From Amycolatopsis sp. FDAARGOS 1241 (GTDB lineage: Bacteria; Actinomycetota; Actinomycetes; Mycobacteriales; Pseudonocardiaceae), in the NCBI RefSeq assembly GCF_016889705.1, contig NZ_CP069526.1, positions 7,017,001-7,081,000 on the forward strand: 64,000 bases of DNA, given 5' to 3'. Made by a program: the position numbers and the translations under genes. Below the pieces are notes generated by a model, which saw nothing but the letters and a program-made list of their open reading frames with translations, had not been told where the DNA came from and did no database searches. Each line of letters begins with the position of its first letter. Positions within the stretch are counted from its first letter, which is position 1. Below are positions 17,841 to 25,436 of this stretch, piece by piece.

Positions 17841-19073
17841 CTACTGCAAGCGAATCGGGTTTACGATGTCCGCGGTGACCGTCAGTAGAGTGATGCCGCC
17901 GCCGATCACGACCAGCACCATCGTGATCGCCGACAGCTTCGTGTAGTCGACCGGTCCCCCCGCGGCCTTGCCGCGCAGGCCGCGCAGCCAGTCGCGGACG
18001 CGCTCGTACCAGACCACCGCGATGTGCCCGCCGTCGAGCGGCAGCAGCGGCAGCAGGTTGAACACGCCGATGAAGAAGTTCAGGCTGGCCAGCAGGAAGA
18101 AGAAGATCTGCCACAGCCCCTGCTCCACGGCCTCCCCGCCGATCCGGCTGGCGCCGACGACGCTGACCGGCCCGTTCGGGTCGCGATCGCCGCCGAAGAT
18201 GGCGTCGACGATGCCCGGCACGCGCTGCGGGAACTGCAGGAGCCGCTCGCCGGTCTCGGCGAACAGGTCGCCGGTGAAGACGAACGTCGCCGGCACCGCG
18301 TCCAGGCCGTTGTAGTGCAGCATGCCCGGCGGGCCCTGCGGGATGATCCCGATCATGCCGATGGTGGTGACCTGGTTGTCCGTGCCCAGCCGGGCCAGCC
18401 GCGGCACGTCGATGGTCAGGGTCAGCTGCCGGCCACCACGCTCCACGACGAACTTCGTCGGCCCGCCCGCGGCCTTGATCTGCTGCTGCAGCCCGGTCCA
18501 GCTGGTGGCGGGCTGACCGGCGACCGAGAGGACCTTGTCCCCCGCCTTCAAGCCGCCCGCGTCGGCCGGCCGGAGCGAGCCGGGCGGGCAGGAGTCGTCG
18601 TTCACCTGCTGCAGCGTGGTGGCCGCGTGGGCGCACGACGTGCCGGCGACGACCGGGGCGAGCTTGCTGTAGTCGACGTTGTTCGCCGCCAGGTTCGGCA
18701 GGCCGAACGTGATCGCCATCAGGTAGAGCACGATAAAACCGAGGATGAAGTGCGTGATCGAGCCCGCCGACATCACGACGGTGCGCTTCCACGTCTTGAA
18801 CCGCCACATCGCGCGTGGCGCCTCGTCGGGCGTCACCTCGTCGAGTGCCGTCATGCCCGCGATGTCGCAGAACCCGCCGAGGGGGATCCACTTGAGGCCG
18901 TACTCGGTCTCGCCGCGCTTGAAGGAGAAGATCGTGGGGCCGAAGCCGATGAAGTAGCGGCGCACCTTCATGCCGAACGCCTTGGCCGTGACCATGTGGC
19001 CGGCTTCGTGGAGGGCGACGGAGATGCAGATGCCCAGGGCGAACAGCACCACCCCGATGATGTAGGCGAGCAC
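17841..19073 (-). CDS. rip1: Site-2 zinc metalloprotease Rip1/RseP
   Basis: A 410-residue intramembrane protease that cleaves anti-sigma factors inside the membrane. The first helix contains the zinc motif HEAGH (LHEAGHMVTAKAFG), a PDZ domain follows (about residues 140-230, LKAGDKVLSVAGQP), and the last helices carry FNLLPLLPLDGGH with the third zinc ligand Asp. M. tuberculosis Rip1 (Rv2869c) is the positional and sequence counterpart. GTG 19073 begins three bases after the dxr stop, so the two are cotranscribed. No anti-sigma factor gene lies in the window. Confidence 0.95.
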   Translation of the reverse strand: MLAYIIGVVLFALGICISVALHEAGHMVTAKAFGMKVRRYFIGFGPTIFSFKRGETEYGLKWIPLGGFCDIAGMTALDEVTPDEAPRAMWRFKTWKRTVVMSAGSITHFILGFIVLYLMAITFGLPNLAANNVDYSKLAPVVAGTSCAHAATTLQQVNDDSCPPGSLRPADAGGLKAGDKVLSVAGQPATSWTGLQQQIKAAGGPTKFVVERGGRQLTLTIDVPRLARLGTDNQVTTIGMIGIIPQGPPGMLHYNGLDAVPATFVFTGDLFAETGERLLQFPQRVPGIVDAIFGGDRDPNGPVSVVGASRIGGEAVEQGLWQIFFFLLASLNFFIGVFNLLPLLPLDGGHIAVVWYERVRDWLRGLRGKAAGGPVDYTKLSAITMVLVVIGGGITLLTVTADIVNPIRLQ

Positions 19074-19076
19074 GCG

Positions 19077-20282
19077 CTACTTCCCCTTACCCAGCATCGT
19101 TGCGGCACGCGCTCGAGCCCAGCGCTCGGCCGCGAGTACGTCCTCGACGTCGCGCGGCTCGCGACGCCATTCGTCGGCGGCTTCCACCACCTGCGAAACA
19201 GTGTCCACAATCGACGTGAAGCCGGTGTTCTGCGCCAGGAAGGCGGCCACGGCCTCCTCGTTGGCGGCGTTGTAGACGGCCGGCAGGCAGCCACCGATCG
19301 TGCCCACGTGGCGCGCGAGCTCCACCGACGGGAAGGCCTCGTTGTCGAGTGGTTCGAACGTCCAGCTCGCGGCCGTGTCCCACGTGCACGGGGTCGCGGC
19401 GCCGGGCACGCGCTCGGGCCAGTGCAACGCGAGCGCGATCGGCAGCCGCATGTCCGGTGGGCTGGCCTGGGCGATCGTCGACCCGTCGGTGAAGGTGACC
19501 ATGGAGTGCACGATCGACTGCGGGTGCACGGTCACGTCGACGCGCGCCGGCTCGATGCCGAACAGCAGCGCGGCCTCGATCAGTTCCAGACCCTTGTTGA
19601 CCAGGGTGGCCGAGTTGATCGTGATCAGCGGCCCCATGGACCACGTCGGGTGCGCCATGGCCTGCTCGACGGTCACGTCGGCGAGGTCCTCGCGCTTGCG
19701 CCCGCGGAACGGCCCGCCCGACGCCGTGAGCACGAGCCGCGCGACCTCGTTCTCACGCCCCGCGCGCAGAGCCTGCGCGATGGCCGAGTGCTCTGAGTCG
19801 ACGGGCACGAGCTGGCCCGGTTTGGCGGCCGCGAGCACGAGCGGTCCGCCCGCGATGAGCGACTCCTTGTTGGCCAGCGCGAGCGTCGAGCCGGTCGCGA
19901 GTGCTCTGAGCGTCGGTTCGAGGCCCTGCGACCCGGGCAGGGCGTTGAGCACGACGTCGACGTTCACCGCGTCGATGAGTTCCGTCACGGCGTCGGCGCC
20001 CGCGAAGATGCGCGGGATGCGGAACTCGCCCTTCGCGTAGCCGCGGCGCTGGGCCTCGGCGTACAGGGCGAGCTGCAGGTCTTCGACCACCGTCGGCTTG
20101 CTGACGGCCACGGCCGCCACGCCGTGGGCCAGCGCTTGCGCGGCGAGCGCCTGCGGGTCGGAACCGCCGGCGGCGATGCCCGCGACGGTGAACAGGTGGG
20201 GGTAACGGGCGGCGACGTCGAGGGCCTGGGCTCCGACGGACCCGGTCGAACCGAGCACGAGGACGCTTCGCGAGGTAGTCAT
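19077..20282 (-). CDS. dxr: 1-deoxy-D-xylulose-5-phosphate reductoisomerase
   Basis: A 401-residue NADPH-dependent enzyme, the committed step of the MEP pathway and target of fosmidomycin. The N-terminus [11 protein letters not shown] binds NADPH, and the catalytic metal site is in PVDSEHSAI, followed by [18 protein letters not shown] and the flexible loop HPTWSMG. All key residues are present. It is first in the dxr-rip1 pair and, with ispG, forms the MEP cluster also found in M. tuberculosis (Rv2870c, dxr). Confidence 0.97.
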   Translation of the reverse strand: MTTSRSVLVLGSTGSVGAQALDVAARYPHLFTVAGIAAGGSDPQALAAQALAHGVAAVAVSKPTVVEDLQLALYAEAQRRGYAKGEFRIPRIFAGADAVTELIDAVNVDVVLNALPGSQGLEPTLRALATGSTLALANKESLIAGGPLVLAAAKPGQLVPVDSEHSAIAQALRAGRENEVARLVLTASGGPFRGRKREDLADVTVEQAMAHPTWSMGPLITINSATLVNKGLELIEAALLFGIEPARVDVTVHPQSIVHSMVTFTDGSTIAQASPPDMRLPIALALHWPERVPGAATPCTWDTAASWTFEPLDNEAFPSVELARHVGTIGGCLPAVYNAANEEAVAAFLAQNTGFTSIVDTVSQVVEAADEWRREPRDVEDVLAAERWARARAATMLGKGK

Positions 20283-20396
20283 CGCGTGTCATTATCGCCC
20301 GCCGAGGCGCGGCCCGTCTCCGCGGAGCACTCGGGGGTGTGGGATCATCTGTACGTACGAGTTCAGCGGTCCGTCCGCGGGTCAGAAGGAGTGATC

Positions 20397-20651
20397 GTGG
20401 CAGGCAAGGCGATCGAGAAGCGCCCCGAGGTGGACCCGCGCGACGAGCCGTCCGCGCGCTGGGGCTGGCACGGCTCGTTCCCGAAGGCCACCCGCATCGC
20501 CGGCTGGGTCACCGTTGTCATCCTGCTGCTCATGCTCAAGGGCAACCACGAGAACAACACCGAGAACGTGTGGCTCGTCGGGCTCGCCGCGTTCATCGCG
20601 CTGCTCCTGGTGCTCGACTTCCGCAAGAGCCGCACGGCCTGGCGCAAGTAG
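20397..20651 (+). CDS. DUF2631 small membrane protein
   Basis: An 84-residue protein with the DUF2631 pattern: an N-terminal soluble piece (RPEVDPRDEPSARWGWHG), then two transmembrane helices (AGWVTVVILLLMLKGNH and NVWLVGLAAFIALLLVLDF) and a basic end. Function unknown. GTG 20397 follows AAGGAG by five bases; GTG 20391 in the same frame overlaps that site. It is transcribed divergently from dxr, a placement also common in mycobacteria. Confidence 0.82.
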   Translation: MAGKAIEKRPEVDPRDEPSARWGWHGSFPKATRIAGWVTVVILLLMLKGNHENNTENVWLVGLAAFIALLLVLDFRKSRTAWRK

Positions 20652-20677
20652 CACGATCTTCGCTACCTGGCGGGGCC

Positions 20678-21501
20678 ATGAAGGCACGTTGGGTGGCAGT
20701 GGTTCTTTCAGTCGTGGCCGGCCTGAGCTTGTGCTCGGTGCCGGCCACTGCCGCGTCCGCACCCGTTGTCCGCTGTGAGTTCACGCCGACCCCGGACAAC
20801 CCCGCGGCCCGTCCGGTGGTGCGTCCGCTTCCGTTCGCGTTGACGCGCGGAACCGTCGACGTGACGTTCCGCTTCAACTACGGCCCGGTCACCGTGCGCC
20901 TCGACCGCGCGGGTGCCGCCCCGTGCGCGGTGGCGCCGGTCGACGCGGCCGGTGCGCTGACGGGGCGATCAGCGATCACGATCGCTCAGCCGGGATCGAA
21001 AACCGCGACACCACCGAAAGAATCCTCGGCGCCGCCTCGGCTGCCCGCGCCGCACTCCGCCAAGGTTCGCGGTGTGATCGTTGATGGCCACCCGCGAACC
21101 TGGCGAGCCTCGTTCTGCGGCACTTCTACGACCGCTCCCGGTGCCGGCGCCTGACCGATTCCCCACGCCTCGGCGTGCTGCAGTGCGGCGCCCTCTACGA
21201 GGTCGAAAAGGACGGCCCGGGCTGCCGCTTCCCGGACGAGGTTTCCGGCGCGGAGACCTACGAGCGCGGCACCGTCGCGATGGGCAACCAGGGTCCGGGG
21301 ACGAACGGGTCGGAGTTCTTCATCGTCCATTCGTTCGCCCACATCCCGGCGCAGTATTCGGTGCTGGGGAAGGTGGTGCGCGGCATGGCCGCCCTCGACC
21401 GGATGGTGGCCGACGGCATCGTCCCGAGCGATCCGGACGGGCCGCTGGACGGCGCGCCGAAGCATCCGGTGAAGATCGAGCGGGCCTCCTTCGGCTGGTA
21501 G
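20678..21501 (+). pseudogene. Secreted cyclophilin (peptidyl-prolyl isomerase) gene split by a 162-bp repeat
   Basis: The first part (20678-20935) encodes a signal peptide and the start of a cyclophilin domain (TRGTVDVTFRFNYGPVTVRLDRAGAAPCAVA). The rest (21097-21501) continues it in another frame: NLASLVLRHFYDRSRC, RLTDSPRLGVLQCG, FPDEVS, GTVAMGNQGPGTNGSEFFIVHS and VLGKVVRGMAALD, the active-site and core motifs of cyclophilin. Between them lies the 162-bp repeat. Removing 20936-21096 (161 bp) fuses the halves in frame to a 220-residue protein. Both halves are otherwise undamaged, so the break looks recent. As it stands, translation from 20678 ends before the domain is complete. Confidence 0.9.
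20934..21095. repeat. 162-bp dispersed repeat, copy 2, inside the cyclophilin gene
   Basis: This copy is the same length as copy 1 at 14351-14512 with three mismatches. The triplet GCG at 20933-20935 and again at 21094-21096 flanks it, compatible with a 3-bp target duplication. The internal hairpin lies at 20971-20986. No coding frame or terminal inverted repeat is apparent. Confidence 0.88.
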
Positions 21502-21550
21502 GTCGGTCTGCCTTTTGCCGCCGAGGCGCTTTCGCGCCGAACGCCGTGCT

Positions 21551-21603
21551 CAGCCGGGACAGGTCCGGGGTCAGGAACAGCGGGAAGTGGTACCCGCCGC
21601 GCG
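21551..21603 (-). repeat. 53-bp direct repeat (other copy 21973-22025)
   Basis: The two copies share 49 of 53 positions and code on the minus strand for GGYHFPLFLTPDLSRL here and GGYYFQLFLTPDLSRL in the second copy. The homologous peptide continues for a few residues (AFGAK versus CFGVK) before the stop, suggesting two paralogous C-termini, of which this one belongs to a fully decayed gene. Confidence 0.75.
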
Positions 21604-21921
21604 TTGATGTGGCCGAGGGCGCCGACCCGGGCCGTGGTAGGCGGCCGGCTCACGAGTTCCCCCGGCGAACCCGGCCGAGGCCAGTTCGGCTTGCTGCGAC
21701 GTGCTCTTCCACCGCGCGAAACTGCCCCTCATCTGCGGCGTCGCGACCGGGCCCTCGACCTCACCCGGCGCTCCCGCCTCCAACGCGGCACCGGCCAACG
21801 CCGGGATTTCCGCCGGACGCAGTGGAGCGAGCACCGCGACGAGACGCTCCCGATCCGCGGCCGGTCTCACCTGCGGCTCCCGTCCCCAGAGGCGGTGACG
21901 ATCCGGCATATGGTCGGCCGA

Positions 21922-22299
21922 TCATCCGACCGGCCTCACGCGGGAAGACGGCTTGACTCCGAAGCAGGCGACCAGCCGGGACAGGTCCGGGGTCAGGAAC
22001 AGCTGGAAGTAATAGCCGCCGCGCGGCCGATCGTCCACGTGCCCCAGGACGAGGTGCGCGCCCTCGTAGGCGTCAAGGTCGCGAAGGCCCTGGTCGAACC
22101 CGATCGACGGCTGGCCGGCGCGGAGGGCGCTTCGTTGCCGACGGCGGAACACCGATCTGAACGCGGCGGCACTCGACGCCCCCAGCCACAACTCGAACTT
22201 CGCCCCCGCCAGCAGGGGCCGCCCGAGCCGGCGCGGCGCACTCGCACGAATGCGCGGCCAAGAGCACTTCGGCCAGATCTTCACGATCCACCAGCCCAC
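21922..22299 (-). CDS. Possible small protein of unknown function, perhaps degenerate
   Basis: An open frame of 125 codons from GTG 22299 with TGGAGGGA immediately upstream. The C-terminal part (FDQGLRDLDAYEGAHLVLGHVDD, GGYYFQLFLTPDLSRLVACFGVK) looks like real protein with good composition, while the N-terminal part is Arg- and Ser-rich and frame-ambiguous, so a frameshift may have removed the true start. I recognise no family. A decayed second copy of its C-terminus lies at 21551-21603. Confidence 0.4.
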   Translation of the reverse strand: MGWWIVKIWPKCSWPRIRASAPRRLGRPLLAGAKFELWLGASSAAAFRSVFRRRQRSALRAGQPSIGFDQGLRDLDAYEGAHLVLGHVDDRPRGGYYFQLFLTPDLSRLVACFGVKPSSRVRPVG

Positions 22300-22393
22300 T
22301 CCCTCCAGGAAGGGCCACCCTAAAGAGTGATCGTCACCCAGATTCGATTACAGTTCGCCAGCACTCGGGCGGCGGATGGGGGACCTCACAGTG

Positions 22394-23461
22394 ATGACCC
22401 ACGAAAGCTACCTCGCCGCCAGGCGGTTTCCGGCGCTGGATGGCGTGCGGGCCATCGCCGCGGTGCTGGTGGTGCTCTTCCACTTCGGCGGCGGAGCGTG
22501 GGTGCGCGCGAACGGGTGGATCGGCGTGCACGTGTTCTTCGTGCTCTCCGGGTTCCTGATCACGACGCTGGCGCTGCGCGAAGAAGACCGCAACGGCAGC
22601 GTCTCGTTCAGGAACTTCTACCTGCGCCGGGCCTGCCGGATCCTGCCGGTGTACTACGTGGTGCTCGGGATCTTCGTCGTGGTCACGTTCGCGCGCGGGG
22701 AGCTTCGATCGAGCGGGCTGTTCGGTGCGCTGCCCTGGTTCGCCACCTTCCTGAACGAGTTCCACGTCGTCGGGGTGTTCGGGGTGGCGTGGACACTGGG
22801 GGTGGAGCAGAAGTTCTACCTGCTCTGGCCGGTGCTGGCGTTCGGCGTGGCGGGGCTGGGGTTCGCCAGGAGATTCGGCCTGGCCGTGGGCCTGACAGTT
22901 GCCCTCGTGTCGCTGGTGCCGGTGCTGCCGTACTCCGGCGCATACGCGTCGATCGTCATCGGGTGCACGGTGGCGATCGTGCTGCACCACCGGACGGGGT
23001 TCGCGGTCCTCAAACCCTTCACGCACCCGTTGGCGGGCCTCGCGACGGCCGCCGCGGTCGTCGTGGTGCAGGTGTTCTTCAGCGACATCACCACGGCGAG
23101 CCACGACGAAGGCGGGGTCGCGCTCGGCACGGTCTACGCGGTGCTCGTGGGTCTGCTGCTACCCTCGCTGGTCGCGGGCGGGCCGCTGGCCCGGCTGCTG
23201 ACCCTGGAGCCGCTGCGGTTCGTCGGTGAGCGGTCGTACTCGCTCTACCTCATCCAGTCCATCGCCGGCTGGACGCTCGCGGGGCTCGTGCCGCAGCTGG
23301 CGCACCCGCGCACGCTCACCGCCGTCGGCGTCACCGCCGTCGCGCTGTTGATGGCCGATCTCCTCTACCGCTGGGTCGAGCTGCCGATGATCGCGCTCGG
23401 CCGCAGAGTCACGGCGAGACGGGTCGAACCGACTACGGTCACAGAACCCGTTCCCGCGTGA
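22394..23461 (+). CDS. Membrane acyltransferase, acyltransferase-3 (OafA/YrhL) family
   Basis: A 355-residue integral membrane O-acyltransferase that likely transfers acetyl or other acyl groups to surface sugars, lipids or secondary metabolites. The signature PALDGVRAIAAVLVVLFHF includes the catalytic His of the family, followed by GVHVFFVLSGFLIT and about ten helices, ending with YRWVELPMIALGRR. The ribosome site GGGGGA is 10 bases before ATG 22394 (7 before GTG 22391, an alternative). There is no SGNH domain at the C-terminus. A terminator follows at once, so it is monocistronic. Confidence 0.92.
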   Translation: MTHESYLAARRFPALDGVRAIAAVLVVLFHFGGGAWVRANGWIGVHVFFVLSGFLITTLALREEDRNGSVSFRNFYLRRACRILPVYYVVLGIFVVVTFARGELRSSGLFGALPWFATFLNEFHVVGVFGVAWTLGVEQKFYLLWPVLAFGVAGLGFARRFGLAVGLTVALVSLVPVLPYSGAYASIVIGCTVAIVLHHRTGFAVLKPFTHPLAGLATAAAVVVVQVFFSDITTASHDEGGVALGTVYAVLVGLLLPSLVAGGPLARLLTLEPLRFVGERSYSLYLIQSIAGWTLAGLVPQLAHPRTLTAVGVTAVALLMADLLYRWVELPMIALGRRVTARRVEPTTVTEPVPA

Positions 23462-23464
23462 GAA

Positions 23465-23495
23465 GGCCGCCCCGGGAACGAGTCCCGGGGCGGCC
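23465..23495 (+). terminator. Terminator between acyltransferase and MFS genes
   Basis: A perfect 13-bp stem (23465-23477 with 23483-23495) and a 5-base loop, three bases after the acyltransferase stop and before the convergent MFS gene end; it may serve both. Confidence 0.88.
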
Positions 23496-23519
23496 GATGC
23501 ACCCAAGAGGGTCTGAGGG

Positions 23520-25286
23520 TTACCGCTCGCTGGTCGGAGCCACCAGCTCGCTCGGACCGGTGCCCGATTCGCCGGCCACCGCGGCCAGTTCCTCGCCCAC
23601 CGACTCCGGCGCCTTGCCCTTGTCCTTCGTCAGCAGCGACGCGACGGCGCCGATCAGGCAGACGACGATCGCGAAGCCGAACGCCACGGCGAGACCGTCC
23701 TGGAACGGGCCCGAGATGAGGTTCGGGAAGAAGCTGCGGCCTGTGAGGAACGACGCCTGGTCCGGCGGCAGGTTCGACAGCTGACCGCCCAGCAATTGCT
23801 GGATCGGGTTGTAGCCGAGGAACGCCGCGAAGAGCACGGCGACCGCGGGCAGGTGCGCGATCTGGTCGGCCGACGCCGCCGGCACGCCGTGGGCGGTGAG
23901 GCCCTGCGACATCGCCGTCGGGAGGTTGTCGGACAGGCCCGCGATGATCAGGCTGAAGAAGAAGCCGATCGAGAGCACCATGGCCGCGTTCTGGAACGTG
24001 GTCATCATGCCCGCGCCGGAGCCACGAGCGTCGGCGGGCAGGCTGTTCATGACCTCCGCGCGGTTCGGCGAGGAGAACATGCCCATGCCGATTCCGTTGA
24101 TCAGCAGGATCGCCGCGAACGCCCAGTAGTTGAAGTTCACCGGCAGGATCATCAGCAGCAGGAACGTCACCGCGGTGATGCCGAGGCCGCTCGACGCGAG
24201 CAGCCGGCTGCCGATGCGGTCGGACAGGATGCCGGCCGTCGGCGCGGACACCAGGAAGCCGATGGTCAGCGGAAGCATGTAGATGCCGGCCCACAGCGGT
24301 GTCTGCTCGAAGGTGTAGCCGTGTTGCGGCAGCCAGATGCCCTGCAGCCAGATGATCAGGATGAACTGCAGGCCACCGCGACCGAGCGAAGCGGTCAGGT
24401 TGGCCACGTTGCCCCAGGTGAACGAGCGGATCCGAAACAGCGAGAGCCGGAACAGCGGGTTGGCCACCTTGGTTTCGATCACCACGAACGCGATGAGCAC
24501 GGCGATGCCGCCGATCAGGCACGACAGCACCATCGGGCTGCCCCAGCCGGTGGGCGAGGAGCCGTAGGGCTGGATGCCGTAGGTGATGCCCACGAGCACC
24601 GCGATGAGGCCCACCGCGAACGTGATGTTGCCCCACCAGTCCATCTTCGCGTGCTTGCGCACGCCCGTGTCGTGCAGCTTCACGTACGCCCAGATCGTGC
24701 CGATCACGCCGAACGGCACCGACACCAGGAAGATCAGGTTCCAGTCGACGGGTGCGAGCACGCCGCCGACGACCAGCCCGAGGAACGAGCCGGCGATGGC
24801 GGCGACACCGTTCATGCCCAGCGCGAGCCCGCGCTGGTTGGCCGGGAAGGCGTCGGTCAGGATGGCCGACGAGTTGGCCATCAGGAACGCACCGCCGATG
24901 CCCTGCACGATGCGCCAGCCGATCAGCCAGATCGCAGCGGCGTCACCGTCGAACCAGGTGACGGCAAGCAGGATGGACGACACGGTGAACACCGCGAAGC
25001 CCAAGTTGTACATCCTGGCCCGGCCGTACATGTCCCCCAGGCGCCCGAAGCTCACCACCAGTACGGCGGTCACCACCAGGAAGCCCATGATCATCCACAG
25101 CAGGTAGCTGGTGTTCGCCGGCTCCAGCGGGTTGATCCCGATGCCCTTGAAGATGTCGGGCAGCGCGATGAGCACGATCGACGAGTTGATCGTCGCGATC
25201 AGCATGCCCAGCGTCGTGTTGGACAACGCGATCCACTTGTATCGCGGTCCCAGTTCCGCGAGCGAATACGTTCTGCGCTCGGCCAC
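23520..25286 (-). CDS. DHA2-family MFS drug exporter (14 TM)
   Basis: A 588-residue multidrug exporter of the DHA2 group. Visible motifs are the first helix pair ALSNTTLGMLIATINSSIVLIALPDI, the motif A GRLGDMYGRARMYN, the motif C region ANSSAILTDAFPANQRGLALGMNGVAAIAGSFLG, and an additional helix pair in the middle that raises the count to 14. GTG 25286 was preferred over the upstream ATG because GAGAGAGGG lies eight bases before it. Two tight palindromes (25314-25328, 25328-25340) lie upstream and probably bind a repressor; no regulator gene is adjacent. Substrates unknown. Confidence 0.94.
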   Translation of the reverse strand: MAERRTYSLAELGPRYKWIALSNTTLGMLIATINSSIVLIALPDIFKGIGINPLEPANTSYLLWMIMGFLVVTAVLVVSFGRLGDMYGRARMYNLGFAVFTVSSILLAVTWFDGDAAAIWLIGWRIVQGIGGAFLMANSSAILTDAFPANQRGLALGMNGVAAIAGSFLGLVVGGVLAPVDWNLIFLVSVPFGVIGTIWAYVKLHDTGVRKHAKMDWWGNITFAVGLIAVLVGITYGIQPYGSSPTGWGSPMVLSCLIGGIAVLIAFVVIETKVANPLFRLSLFRIRSFTWGNVANLTASLGRGGLQFILIIWLQGIWLPQHGYTFEQTPLWAGIYMLPLTIGFLVSAPTAGILSDRIGSRLLASSGLGITAVTFLLLMILPVNFNYWAFAAILLINGIGMGMFSSPNRAEVMNSLPADARGSGAGMMTTFQNAAMVLSIGFFFSLIIAGLSDNLPTAMSQGLTAHGVPAASADQIAHLPAVAVLFAAFLGYNPIQQLLGGQLSNLPPDQASFLTGRSFFPNLISGPFQDGLAVAFGFAIVVCLIGAVASLLTKDKGKAPESVGEELAAVAGESGTGPSELVAPTSER

Positions 25287-25313
25287 AGTGAAAGACCCTC
25301 TCTCTGTCGTTCC

Positions 25314-25340
25314 CTTAGCTAGGCTAAGCAAGTTGCTTGC
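25314..25340 (-). promoter_or_regulatory. Two adjoining operator-like palindromes upstream of the DHA2 exporter
   Basis: CTTAGC-TAG-GCTAAG (25314-25328) and GCAAG-TTG-CTTGC (25328-25340) are perfect inverted repeats sharing one base, 28-54 bp before the exporter start. This is the size and symmetry expected of TetR/MarR-type operators. The cognate regulator is not in the window. Confidence 0.6.
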
Positions 25341-25416
25341 CTGTGGCAACCAACTTCGTAAAACGGTTACGAGAGACCGGTCACAAGTAGTCGATCGTCC
25401 TTTGAGGACTATTTAC

Positions 25417-25436
25417 TTTCACTCGACCGAGTGAAA
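25417..25436 (-). terminator. Hairpin across the FAD oxidase stop codon
   Basis: A perfect 9-bp stem TTTCACTCG / CGAGTGAAA with a 2-base loop that includes the stop codon. It may end the oxidase transcript and insulate the exporter promoter. Confidence 0.55.

Larger units (their letters stand above)
21502..22390. other. Decayed intergenic region with two repeated relics
   Basis: About 890 bp between the cyclophilin and acyltransferase genes. It holds two copies of a 53-bp segment (21551 and 21973) that on the minus strand encode the same peptide ending LFLTPDLSRL, one inside a possible small gene (21922-22299) and one in debris with stops in every frame. Nothing else is recognisable. Confidence 0.6.
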
